Assembly (NCBI GenBank): GCA_963668585.1
Contig: OY764869.1
Coordinates: 930,001 to 994,000, forward strand
Direction: 5' to 3'
Source: Bin87 sp963668585
Lineage (GTDB): Bacteria > Chloroflexota > Dehalococcoidia > Lucifugimonadales > UBA3495
Length of the DNA: 64,000 bases
Under the pieces are notes generated by a model, which did not search any database, was not told the origin of the DNA, and was given only the letters and a program-made list of their open reading frames with translations. Position numbers and translations under genes: made by a program. This document shows positions 48,217 through 56,277 of the stretch, piece by piece; the first letter of the stretch is position 1; the number at the start of each line of letters is the position of its first letter.

Positions 48217-48495
48217 TCAATGATAATCAACTATGGGAACTTGTTCAGGGCCGGCATCCGTCCAGCGAAAGGTGATCCGCCACTGGTCGTTGATCCGGAT
48301 GGAATGAAAACCGGATAAATTTCCTCTGAGAGGTTCCAATCGATTGCCTGGCGGAACCGCCAAATCAGTGAGCGTTCTGGCTTGATTCATCTGGATGAGC
48401 TTGCGCAACGGTACGCGCTTGATGGCGGAAAAAGGTCGGCTACTTTCGGAATGAAATAGTTCTGCAGTATCCCGGTCTGCAAACGATTGAATCAA
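48217..48495 (-). CDS. higB: HigB-type ribosome-dependent mRNA interferase toxin
   Basis: 92 residues from TTG 48495, chosen because the family begins MIxSF (here LIQSFADRDTAELF); the frame also extends upstream to 48561, across the end of hyuA. The HigB core RVPLRKLIQMNQARTLTDL, PPGNRLEPLRGNLSGFHSIR and INDQWRITFRWTDAG is followed by IVDYH at the end. The gene order toxin-antitoxin is standard for HigBA. Confidence 0.85.
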   Translation of the reverse strand: MIQSFADRDTAELFHSESSRPFSAIKRVPLRKLIQMNQARTLTDLAVPPGNRLEPLRGNLSGFHSIRINDQWRITFRWTDAGPEQVPIVDYH

Positions 48496-48520
48496 AGTCA
48501 AATGCCCGTGACTGCGGCGC

Positions 48521-50530
48521 TTACCTCTGAGGCTCCAGGATGAGGTTGCCGTAGGGGTCAACTTCGCCGTTCCAGCCGGGCGGGACGACGATGGTGGTGT
48601 CCAGTTGCAGCAGCAGGGCCGGGCCGGCGATGCGGTTGCCGGTTTGAAGCCGGTCGCGGTCGTACAGCGTGGTTTCCACGAGGCCGCCGGCGAACACCAC
48701 TTCGGCGGATCCTATGGTCGCGGCGTCTGAATCCGCGCCCTGCGACGCCGCCGGCTCCAGGCTCGGCTTGTCCACGGCCATTTCAAGCTTGAGGCGAAGG
48801 TTGACCACTTCGATGGGCAGGTCGCGGTCTGCGTAACCGAACCGCTGCAGGTGGGCTTCGTAGAAATCCGACGAGATGTAGTCGGTGAGATTGCCGGGGG
48901 CGTCCAGGGACGGACAGTCCACCGTCAGTTCGAATGACTGGCCCACATAGCGCACGTCCAGGAAGCGCCGGGGCGTCATATCGTCGGCGGGCAGGGACTC
49001 ATCGAGCAGTTCCGCACGGGCGAGTTGCTCCATCCCGCGAAACTCGGCATCGAGCCGGCCCTGGTCCAGGTCGTCGCCCCGCAGCATCACCGTGCGCGAG
49101 TAGTCCTTGACCACGTCGGCGATGGCGACTCCCAGCGCGGACAGGATGCCGGGGTGTCCGGGGACCAGCACGCGGGGGATGCCCAACTCGGCGGCCAGTT
49201 CGCAGGCGTGCATGGGGCCAGCGCCGCCGAAGGGCACGAGCGTGAACTCGCGAGGGTCGTAGCCGCGTTCCAGGGAGATGGCGCGGATGGCGCGCTCCAT
49301 GTTGGAGTTGACCACCCGGATGATGCCCAGCGCCGTGTCGGTGGCGGACGCGCCGATGCCGCCGGCCAGATCGGCCAGCAGGGTCTGGGAGCGTTGCAGG
49401 TCGAGGGTCATGCGGCCGCCGAGGAACCCGTCGGAGCGCAGGCGTCCCAGCGTCAGGTTGGCGTCGGTCACGGTGATTCGGTCGCCGCGTCCGTAGCAGG
49501 CCGGCCCAGGGTCCGCGCCGGCGGACTGCGGCCCGACGACGAGTGCGCCGCCGGCATCCACGCGGGCGATGGACCCGCCGCCGGCGCCGACGGTATGGAT
49601 CTCGATCATGGGGACGCTGACCGGGTAGCCGCCCAGGTTGGCCGAGGTGGTCTCCTTGATGCGGGAAGGGCACAGGGATACGTCGGTGGACGTGCCGCCC
49701 ATGTCCAGCGTGATGATGTCGGGGTAGCCGGCCTGCACGCCGGTGTAGAACGCGCCCACCACGCCGCCGGCGGGGCCGCTGAGGATGGTTCGCACGGGCT
49801 GCTCGGCGGCCAGGCTGGCGGTGATGCTGCCGCCGGAGGACTGCATGATGCGCAGGCCGCGCCCCAGCACGGATTCCAGTTGCGTGAGGTAGCGGGCCAT
49901 GATGGGGCCGACGTAGGAGTTGACGACGACGGTGCTGGTGCGCTCGTACTCGCGGAACTCGGGGAGGATTTTTGACGAAATGGAGATGAACGGGTGATTG
50001 GGCAGTTCGGCAAGACGCCGGGCCAGGGTTTCCTCATGCACCGGGTTCAGGAATGAGAACAGGAAGGATACGGCGATGCCGTCGACTTCGGCTTCCTGGA
50101 GGAGGGAGAGCAGGGCATCGACGGACTCGGGGGTGAGGTCGTCCAGGATGGCGCCGGTGTAGTCGATGCGTTCAGGGAGGCCGAAACGGAGTTGCCACGG
50201 CGACAACGGCGGGGGACGCTCCATGGACAGGTCATAGAGGTCGGCGCGGTTCTGACGTCCGATTTCCAGCACGTCCTCGAAGCCGAGGGTGGTCACGAGA
50301 GCGGTGCGTCCGCCCTTGCCTTCCAGCAGGGCGTTGGTGGCGACGGTGCTGCCGTGGATGAAGTCGGTGTCCGCGATACTGACGTTGGTTTCGCTGATGC
50401 CGCGGGTGATGCCCTGGGATGGGTCGGCGGGCGTGGATGGTAGCTTGTGAACGGTGAGGTTGCCGTCTTCCAGGATGGCAATGTCGGTGAACGTGCCACC
50501 GACATCAATACCGACAATGGTGCGTGGCAT
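48521..50530 (-). CDS. hyuA: Hydantoinase A / oxoprolinase family subunit
   Basis: 669 residues. It begins RTIVGIDVGGTFTDIAILED (ASKHA ATP-binding fold), then DFIHGSTVATNALLEGKGGR, ILPEFREYERTSTVVVNSYV, IITLDMGGTSTDVSLCPSRI, LVPFGGAGPMHACELAAELG and GPALLLQLDTTIVVPPGWNG. It is the ATP-dependent half of a hydantoinase/oxoprolinase/acetone-carboxylase type enzyme with HyuB. It ends about 26 bases before higB. Confidence 0.95.
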   Translation of the reverse strand: MPRTIVGIDVGGTFTDIAILEDGNLTVHKLPSTPADPSQGITRGISETNVSIADTDFIHGSTVATNALLEGKGGRTALVTTLGFEDVLEIGRQNRADLYDLSMERPPPLSPWQLRFGLPERIDYTGAILDDLTPESVDALLSLLQEAEVDGIAVSFLFSFLNPVHEETLARRLAELPNHPFISISSKILPEFREYERTSTVVVNSYVGPIMARYLTQLESVLGRGLRIMQSSGGSITASLAAEQPVRTILSGPAGGVVGAFYTGVQAGYPDIITLDMGGTSTDVSLCPSRIKETTSANLGGYPVSVPMIEIHTVGAGGGSIARVDAGGALVVGPQSAGADPGPACYGRGDRITVTDANLTLGRLRSDGFLGGRMTLDLQRSQTLLADLAGGIGASATDTALGIIRVVNSNMERAIRAISLERGYDPREFTLVPFGGAGPMHACELAAELGIPRVLVPGHPGILSALGVAIADVVKDYSRTVMLRGDDLDQGRLDAEFRGMEQLARAELLDESLPADDMTPRRFLDVRYVGQSFELTVDCPSLDAPGNLTDYISSDFYEAHLQRFGYADRDLPIEVVNLRLKLEMAVDKPSLEPAASQGADSDAATIGSAEVVFAGGLVETTLYDRDRLQTGNRIAGPALLLQLDTTIVVPPGWNGEVDPYGNLILEPQR

Positions 50531-50536
50531 ATGAGG

Positions 50537-50776
50537 TCAATTCTCCGTGGTGTCGTCGGAAGCGTCGGGCGACGCGATGCCGGCGGCGATTTCCAGGCGC
50601 CGGACGCGTTCGGTCAGGTCCTGGTCTCGTTGGGAGCGGATGCGTTCCAGTTCGGCTTCGGCGCGGTCATCCCGCACAATTCCCAGAGCCAAGGCAACAC
50701 CTCCTGAACGATTACCCGTGAGAGCGACCGCCAAGTGGGCAACCTTGGTCGCCGTGTTGTGCCGGATGCCGCTCAC
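50537..50776 (-). CDS. Small hypothetical protein upstream of hyuA
   Basis: 79 residues from a GTG, six bases before hyuA. A charged helical segment (AELERIRSQRDQDLTERVRR) ends in an acidic tail. There is no known motif and the start has no clear ribosome site. It could be a leader ORF of hyuA or chance. Confidence 0.35.
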   Translation of the reverse strand: MSGIRHNTATKVAHLAVALTGNRSGGVALALGIVRDDRAEAELERIRSQRDQDLTERVRRLEIAAGIASPDASDDTTEN

Positions 50777-51044
50777 GCGAAAATCGCCGTACCCAGCGCG
50801 CAGCTGGTGTAAACGGCGAGAGCCATTATATACAATCGGTGTCTCGGGTTCATCGCATGGCGCGAGGGATTCTTTGACAGGCCCCGGTTCGGGTTGTTGT
50901 TGTCAGGGCCGTAATTACTGCTTGGGATGAACGGGATCAACGGGATGAACAGGATTCTGCTGACGCCGTGTTCCTGATTTCCGTGTCGGGCGTCCGACCC
51001 TTGATGCGACAGGCACAGGATGCGCAGGGGTGATTGATGGGCAA
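50777..51044. other. Intergenic, repeat-bearing stretch
   Basis: There is no gene that I can support. It carries the GGGATGAACGGGAT/GGATGAACAGGATT repeat at about 50926-50957 and ends at the terminator of the first small membrane protein. Confidence 0.6.
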
Positions 51045-51077
51045 CAAAAAAGTCCGGGGAGTGCGCACTCCCCGGAC
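51045..51077 (-). terminator. Rho-independent terminator after small membrane protein 1
   Basis: On the minus strand a perfect 13-bp arm hairpin (GTCCGGGGAGTGC with GCACTCCCCGGAC) is followed by TTTTTT. It lies 36 bases downstream of the 51113 stop. Confidence 0.85.
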
Positions 51078-51112
51078 GCCTGGTCCGATATGCGGCGGAT
51101 GTGCGGCCGTTG

Positions 51113-51274
51113 TCAGTCAGCAGGCGATGGAGCCGGCTGGGATGCGCCTTCTTCCGGTCGCATCGGGGCGACGTTGGCGGCCTCGTTCTGCTTGCGGCGG
51201 ATGAAGAACCGTGGAACGAGCACCCAGAGTGCGAAGAGTCCTACGAAAGCGGCAGCGGCGGCGATGGGAAGCAT
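51113..51274 (-). CDS. Small single-pass membrane protein 1 (53 residues)
   Basis: MLPIAAAAAFVGLFALWVLV is one transmembrane segment, followed by basic PRFFIRRKQNE and a short Pro/Ala/Ser-rich acidic tail. GGAGACAGAC lies upstream. It is a paralogue of the 51456 gene: both read AAFVGLFALWV.VPRF. It is too short for most gene callers. Its function is unknown. Confidence 0.75.
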   Translation of the reverse strand: MLPIAAAAAFVGLFALWVLVPRFFIRRKQNEAANVAPMRPEEGASQPAPSPAD

Positions 51275-51398
51275 GGCTGGTCTGTCTCCGTCAAAATACG
51301 TTGGCTGGTTGAATGGCGGCAGTATGGCGGGAATTTGTTGCGGGCGTTTTGCGGAGATGTAACGCCTGTGTTAACCGGCGATACCGGTGCGCCGCGTC

Positions 51399-51431
51399 AA
51401 AAAAGACAGGGTCCGGCAGATGCCAGACCCT
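51399..51431 (-). terminator. Rho-independent terminator after small membrane protein 2
   Basis: On the minus strand the hairpin AGGGTCTGGCA/TGCCGGACCCT with a two-base loop is followed by GTCTTTTTT. It lies 25 bases downstream of the 51456 stop. Confidence 0.8.
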
Positions 51432-51455
51432 AGACCAGTGGGGGGCTTGCGATCG

Positions 51456-51605
51456 CTAATCGGCGGCTTGCGGGGCGAAGTCGTCCTGGGAGACCGCTGC
51501 CATGGGGGTGGACTCGTCGCGGCGTCGATTGAGTATGAACCGGGGCACGATAACCCACAGGGCGAACAATCCAACGAACGCGGCTCCAGCGGCTATGGCA
51601 AGCAT
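51456..51605 (-). CDS. Small single-pass membrane protein 2 (49 residues)
   Basis: MLAIAAGAAFVGLFALWVIV (one transmembrane helix) is followed by PRFILNRRRDES and an acidic tail. The start at 51605 has GGAGACAGAC 6-7 bases upstream, the same leader sequence as copy 1. A longer frame upstream (51707) is not conserved in copy 1. It is a tandem duplicate, each copy with its own promoter-like leader and terminator. Confidence 0.75.
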   Translation of the reverse strand: MLAIAAGAAFVGLFALWVIVPRFILNRRRDESTPMAAVSQDDFAPQAAD

Positions 51606-51720
51606 TTCAGTCTGTCTCCAATCAGGGTTGGGCATCTCTGCCCGTTTCGATGGATGACAGTATGCCAGCGGGTTGTTACGCGAATTTTGCATCAATGTTA
51701 CGCCCATGTAACTTTCTGAA
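51606..51720 (-). promoter_or_regulatory. Duplicated leader region of small membrane protein 2
   Basis: It carries the inverted repeat GTTACATGGGCGTAAC, then GCAAAA, then CATACTG, and GGAGACAGAC before the ATG. The same order (GTTAACACAGGCGTTAC, GCAAAA, CATACTG, GGAGACAGAC) occurs in front of membrane protein 1 at about 51275-51376. This suggests a shared promoter and operator. Confidence 0.55.
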
Positions 51721-51759
51721 TCCGGCGAAATTCAATAGGCCGGCATCAACAAAGTCGGG

Positions 51760-52806
51760 TCAACTGCGACATTCCAGGCCCATCCACCAATGGCGACCCT
51801 TGCCGCGCCGCTTGCGCTGGTATCCCCTGGCCCGCAGTTCCAGCCCGAACTTGCGCTGGCTGTGGGCCAGGTATCCATGATCCAGGCACCAACGGGAGTA
51901 GGCGGTGTAAAGATCGCCGGCGAGAGTCATTGCCCGCGTGCCGGTGGAACAGGCGTTGGTTATGAAGTCGTCAACGGCCCCCAGATCCGAGGCCTGGGAC
52001 GCCACCGATATGCGCGGCTCCGGGAGACCGTCGGGCGCGACCCAACCGGCCGGAGCGTCCGCGTCGTCGGTCCGGGCGTGCGGCGCGGGCCGTCGCAGTC
52101 GCCCCGACCCGCTGCCGTAGCCGCCGGAGTTTCTGACTGGACTGCGCGAGGGAATCTCCGAAGAATACCGCTGTGCAAGGTGGCCCATTGCGCCGTAGTT
52201 GCCCGACGCTGCCTGCGCCGCCGTTGCGACGTCGATGCCGTCGAGACAGTAGGAGACGAACAAAGCCAGGTCGAGGTACCCGGGCAGTCCCCCGAAATGG
52301 CCCCAGCGGATTTCCTCACCGTTGAGGTTGCTGGCGTCCAGCGTAATATTCAGGGCGGGAACTGCGATGGGATGCCGAAATGCGGGCGGGACCCGCCAGG
52401 AGGGGGCCATCGGGTCGTCGTTCAGGCTGTGGTTGATGACGAAGAAAATGGATCGCGCGCCCCACAAATTGGCTTCCGGAGATTCTGCCGGGGGTCGGAC
52501 GGCGTGGGTCAGCGGCCCCAGGGTGGCGTCCAGTTCCCGCTGGGTGTGGACGGCCAGCAGGGAGAAAGCGCCGCGCACCTGGTTGCCGGCGGTGCGCAGC
52601 AGGGAACGGTGGTCCGAAACGTCCAGAGGGACGCCGGCGGCAAAGGTCTGGCCGTTGGTGAGGAATAGCTCCGCGCTGTTGGGGACGAAGGTGGCGGTGA
52701 TGAGACCCTGGTGCGAGGCTGCATACACCGCCATCGCCAGGCACAGGTTTTCGCGGGCCAGCCGGACCCGTCCGCCTGGCGTGAGGGCCGTAGTTGACGG
52801 GGACAT
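51760..52806 (-). CDS. Protein with phage/plasmid primase C-terminal DNA-binding domain
   Basis: 348 residues from ATG 52806; the frame extends to a TTG at 52830. The N-terminal two thirds is an unknown alpha/beta region (LCLAMAVYAASHQGLITATF; SIFFVINHSLNDDPMAPSWR; GGLPGYLDLALFVSYCLDGI). After a disordered Ser/Gly/Pro linker, the last 70 residues read DLYTAYSRWCLDHGYLAHSQ, then RKFGLELRARGYQRKRRGKG and RHWWMGLE, which match the winged-helix end of P4-type phage primases. It was probably captured from a mobile element. Its function is unknown. Confidence 0.65.
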   Translation of the reverse strand: MSPSTTALTPGGRVRLARENLCLAMAVYAASHQGLITATFVPNSAELFLTNGQTFAAGVPLDVSDHRSLLRTAGNQVRGAFSLLAVHTQRELDATLGPLTHAVRPPAESPEANLWGARSIFFVINHSLNDDPMAPSWRVPPAFRHPIAVPALNITLDASNLNGEEIRWGHFGGLPGYLDLALFVSYCLDGIDVATAAQAASGNYGAMGHLAQRYSSEIPSRSPVRNSGGYGSGSGRLRRPAPHARTDDADAPAGWVAPDGLPEPRISVASQASDLGAVDDFITNACSTGTRAMTLAGDLYTAYSRWCLDHGYLAHSQRKFGLELRARGYQRKRRGKGRHWWMGLECRS

Positions 52807-52834
52807 TGACACGGTTGCTCGAACTGCCAATGCA

Positions 52835-52863
52835 GGTAGGGGCGAATGTTGATTCGCCCCTAC
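52835..52863. repeat. Dispersed GTAGGGGCGAATG...CATTCGCCCCTAC palindrome
   Basis: GTAGGGGCGAATGTTGATTCGCCCCTAC, just 3' of the MDR dehydrogenase stop (52897). It belongs to the same family as the 33250 and 39278 elements. Confidence 0.75.
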
Positions 52864-52896
52864 GGTGTTCTGAAATATACCAAGGGTTCGGGGCGG

Positions 52897-53868
52897 TCAG
52901 GAGTTGATGTCCATGATCACCTTGATGATGTTGTCGTCGCGCTGCTCGTACATATCGTAGGCGTTCTGGATATCGGAGAATCCCACGCGATGGGTGATCA
53001 ATTCGGCGGGGTCGGCCCAACCGCGGGTGCGGAGGTCAACCATGTCCTGGATCTGGCTGATGGGGTCGCTGCTGCGCGCGCCAGTGGTGGGGATGATGCG
53101 CGGCTGTTTGTCCATCCAGAGGTTGTGTTCGATGGGCACCATGTGGTCGGTCTGAATGCCGAAGATGATGACCTGCCCGAACTGGCGGACGTGGCGGAAG
53201 CACTCGTTCAGCGAGTCGGGGTAACCGGCGGCTTCCACGCAGACGTCGGGGCCGGCGCCTTTGGTGATTTCCATGACGGCTTCGTGGACATCCTGCTTGT
53301 CGGGGTTGATCCGGTGGGTGGAGCCCATCTGCTTGGACTTTTCGAGGCGGTAGTCCAGAGGGTCAACGACAATGACGTTGCGGGCGCCCATGCGGGACAG
53401 GATCATGGTGAAGCTGAGGCCGATGCTGCCCTGTCCGAAGATGAGGATGTTCTGCTGGAGGGGGCTGCCCATCTGACGGCAGGAATAGAGGACGGTGCCG
53501 GGGGGTTGGCACATGACCCACTCGTCCAGCCCGCCGTATTCGGGAAGTACGGCGATGCGGCCGGGGGCCGAAAGCACATAGTCGCAGAGACCGCCGGTGC
53601 CGGGGAAGGGGATCACGATGACGCGCTGGCCTTCGTGATACTCATCGGTCTTGCTGTCCACGATGACGCCGGCCAACTCGTGGGCGCCCTTGCAGGGGGC
53701 CATCGGGTATTCGGACTCGTCAAGGATCGGGCCGTAGGTGTGGCGGATATCAGAGCCGCAGACACTAACGGCTTCCATTTTTACGAGGACCTGACCGTCG
53801 GCGGGCGTCGGGGTTTCAACTTCGGTGAACTCCCAGCGCTTGGGTGCGACCAGTTGGGCTGCTTTCAT
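52897..53868 (-). CDS. Zinc-dependent MDR alcohol/threonine dehydrogenase-like protein
   Basis: 323 residues. The catalytic zinc residues are in SVCGSDIRHTYG (Cys) and CKGAHELAGVIVD (His-Glu). The cofactor site is in QNILIFGQGSIGLSFTMILS. The structural-zinc four-cysteine lobe is missing, making it shorter than classic ADH. It oxidises an alcohol or polyol with NAD(P). The substrate is unknown. Confidence 0.88.
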   Translation of the reverse strand: MKAAQLVAPKRWEFTEVETPTPADGQVLVKMEAVSVCGSDIRHTYGPILDESEYPMAPCKGAHELAGVIVDSKTDEYHEGQRVIVIPFPGTGGLCDYVLSAPGRIAVLPEYGGLDEWVMCQPPGTVLYSCRQMGSPLQQNILIFGQGSIGLSFTMILSRMGARNVIVVDPLDYRLEKSKQMGSTHRINPDKQDVHEAVMEITKGAGPDVCVEAAGYPDSLNECFRHVRQFGQVIIFGIQTDHMVPIEHNLWMDKQPRIIPTTGARSSDPISQIQDMVDLRTRGWADPAELITHRVGFSDIQNAYDMYEQRDDNIIKVIMDINS

Positions 53869-53957
53869 GTGAGGGCTGCTCCTTTGAAAAGGATATGATT
53901 GGATAATAATGACGTGGCAATCATAGTATGCCGGGGTGGTTGCGGCAACCCGGCCGC

Positions 53958-54563
53958 TTATTCGTCCCGGGGCGGACGGCGACGGTGGTGGAAGATATCG
54001 GCCAGCGGGATGGTCAGGCCGGGCAGCAGCGGCGTGGTGAGTGTATCGGCGGCGGTGAGGGCGGGACGCTCGGCGTATGCGCCGTCGTGCAGTTCCAGGG
54101 GCAGCGCGGTGTCGTTGACGGGGTCGAAGATCCAGTATTCGCGGACGCCGGCTTCGGCGTAGAGTTGGCGTTTGCGGACGAGGTCGCGGTTGCGGTCGGT
54201 GGACAGGATTTCGATGACGATGTCGGGTATTTTGCCGGCGGCGCTGATATCCGAGTCGTCGCCGGGAGTTCGGACGAAGACGGACAGGTCGGGTATCAGA
54301 ATGCGGCCGGATTCCCGCGATATGATGACCACCAGTTCGGTGTACACCTCGGCCGGAGGATCATCGAAGTTGTTCAAGTAGCTGACAAAGAACGATCCCA
54401 GGTGGAGCGCAAGGAATTGGTGGCCACGGCGCGGTCTCGGCATAAAGTACAGTGCTCCGTCGTCGAGTTCCAGCCAGCGGTATTCGTCGATATCCGGCAG
54501 TTCCAGGTACTCGGCGGCGGACATGCGGGTCCCGGTGCGGAGTTTGGGTTTGGAGGTGGTCAT
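53958..54563 (-). CDS. Uma2-family (DUF820) protein, tandem pair copy 1
   Basis: 201 residues: RMSAAEYLELPDIDEYRWLE, IPDLSVFVRTPGDDSDIS, PDIVIEILSTDRNRDLVRKR, and the end LADIFHHRRRPPRDE. It forms a tandem pair with 54581, whose last 60 residues are almost identical, so this pair also arose by duplication or conversion. Confidence 0.88.
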   Translation of the reverse strand: MTTSKPKLRTGTRMSAAEYLELPDIDEYRWLELDDGALYFMPRPRRGHQFLALHLGSFFVSYLNNFDDPPAEVYTELVVIISRESGRILIPDLSVFVRTPGDDSDISAAGKIPDIVIEILSTDRNRDLVRKRQLYAEAGVREYWIFDPVNDTALPLELHDGAYAERPALTAADTLTTPLLPGLTIPLADIFHHRRRPPRDE

Positions 54564-54580
54564 GGCGGCCTTCCGGGTCT

Positions 54581-55180
54581 CTACTCGTCCCGGGGCGGAC
54601 GGCGACGGTGGTGGAAGATGTCGGCCAGCGGGATCGAGAGGCCGGGCAGCAGCGGCGTGGTGAGGGTGTCGGCGGCGGTCAGGGTGGGACGCTCGATATA
54701 CTCGCCGTCTTGCAGTTCCAAAGGGAGGACGGTGTCGTTCTGGGGGTCGAAAATCCAGTATTCGCGGACGCCGGCCTCGGCGTAAATTTGGCGTTTGCGG
54801 ACGAGGTCGCGGTTACGGTCGGTGGACAGGATTTCCACGACGATGTCGGGCACGCCTTCGACCCAGCGCGCGCCGCTTATATCGTCGCGACCGGCGAGGA
54901 TAACGACCAAATCGGGCTCAACCGCCCGCTGCAGTTTCTGTGAAAGGATGGTGGTGATATCGTGATGCACTTCGTACGGCGGAATTTCGAAGTTGTCCAG
55001 ATGACTTTCAAAATGGTGCCGTATCATGTACATCAAGAATTGATGGTCTTTGATAGCAGTAGGCATTACGTACAAGACACCGTCGATGAGTTCCATGCGC
55101 TCGTCGGTTTCGCCGAGAGCGAGGAACTCGTCGAGGGACATTCTGGTCCCGGTGCGGAGTTTGGGCCTGGGGGTGGTCAT
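54581..55180 (-). CDS. Uma2-family (DUF820) protein, tandem pair copy 2
   Basis: 199 residues from ATG 55180. LDEFLALGETDERMELIDGV, VEPDLVVILAGRDDISGA, PDIVVEILSTDRNRDLVRKR and the shared C-terminus IPLADIFHHRRRPPRDE. The N-terminal halves of the two copies differ much more than the C-terminal halves. Confidence 0.88.
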   Translation of the reverse strand: MTTPRPKLRTGTRMSLDEFLALGETDERMELIDGVLYVMPTAIKDHQFLMYMIRHHFESHLDNFEIPPYEVHHDITTILSQKLQRAVEPDLVVILAGRDDISGARWVEGVPDIVVEILSTDRNRDLVRKRQIYAEAGVREYWIFDPQNDTVLPLELQDGEYIERPTLTAADTLTTPLLPGLSIPLADIFHHRRRPPRDE

Positions 55181-55202
55181 GGCGGCCTGCTGCCGGTAAT
55201 GC

Positions 55203-56141
55203 CTACTTGCCGAGGGGGCCGTGGAAGCGGGGCAGGATTTCCTCGCCGGCCTGTACCAGTTGGTCCATTGACTCTGCGCCGGCGCACAGCGGACGGATGA
55301 CGAACTTGAAGCCGCCGGCGTCGATGTAATCCTGGATGAAATCGCCGATCTGCTCGGACGTGCCGACGGCGGAGTATTCGGTGAAGTGGGCGTCGGGACG
55401 CTGGCGGGTGACAAAGGCTTCGGATTTTGCCTCGCCGTCCTTCTGGTCATCGCAGATGTAGTAGCCGATGAGGACGCCGACGTGGTCCTCCTCGATCTCA
55501 CGGTCGTACTGCTGGGCGGTCTCGAAGACGATTTCGCGGCCGGAGCGGACTTCCTCCGGCGTGGCGCTGGACACCAGCCAGCCATCGCCGACACGCCCCA
55601 CACGTCGGGCGGCCGCCGGGCTGCGTCCACCGATCCATACGGGAGGCGAGGGCTTGAGGAAGGTGCGCGGCGTCACGGATACGTTGTGGGTGGTGAAGAA
55701 TTCGCCCTCGTGGGTGACGTCCTGCTCTTCCCAGAGGCGGCGCATGAGTTCGATGGCCTCGTCGGTGCGACGGGCGCGGTCGGCCTTGGGGACGCCGCAG
55801 GCTTCGTACTCGTCGGGGTCCTCCTGTCCGAGTCCGACGGCGGGGAAGAAACGGCCCTGGGAGAGCCAGTCCAGCGTGGCGACCTGCTTGGCCAGAACCA
55901 CCGGGTTCCGCAGGGGCAGGGCCAGGACGCTGGTGCCGAACTTGAGGCGGTCGGAATAGCCGGCCACCAGGGAGAGGGCGACCATGGGCTCGAGGCTGAA
56001 CCGGTCGCTGCAGATGCGGTCGCTGAGCCAGATGGAATCGTATTCGTACCTGTCGCCCAGTTCCACCAGGGTGCGGAGGAAGTTGGGGTCGTCGCCTCCC
56101 TGTCCGAATGCGCCGGGGACGTAGCCGATGGCAACGCTCAT
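55203..56141 (-). CDS. LLM-class flavin-dependent oxidoreductase (F420/FMN)
   Basis: 312 residues. Luciferase-like: GDRYEYDSIWLSDRICSDRF, LVAGYSDRLKFGTSVLALPL, NPVVLAKQVATLDWLSQGRF, and PPVWIGGRSPAAARRVGR. This group of monooxygenases attacks recalcitrant organic carbon in the SAR202-type bacteria. It lies 22 bases upstream of the Uma2 pair on the same strand. Confidence 0.9.
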   Translation of the reverse strand: MSVAIGYVPGAFGQGGDDPNFLRTLVELGDRYEYDSIWLSDRICSDRFSLEPMVALSLVAGYSDRLKFGTSVLALPLRNPVVLAKQVATLDWLSQGRFFPAVGLGQEDPDEYEACGVPKADRARRTDEAIELMRRLWEEQDVTHEGEFFTTHNVSVTPRTFLKPSPPVWIGGRSPAAARRVGRVGDGWLVSSATPEEVRSGREIVFETAQQYDREIEEDHVGVLIGYYICDDQKDGEAKSEAFVTRQRPDAHFTEYSAVGTSEQIGDFIQDYIDAGGFKFVIRPLCAGAESMDQLVQAGEEILPRFHGPLGK

Positions 56142-56277
56142 GGTAGTTGGCCTCCTGGGTGGAATGGGCGGGTTGTCTGTTCAGGCGAACAGCGTTATAT
56201 GGGCGTATTGTAGCAAACGGCAGCCTTCACCCGATTGCGGACTTCCGGGGTTTTTCCGTGGATCACCGTCCGTCGTG

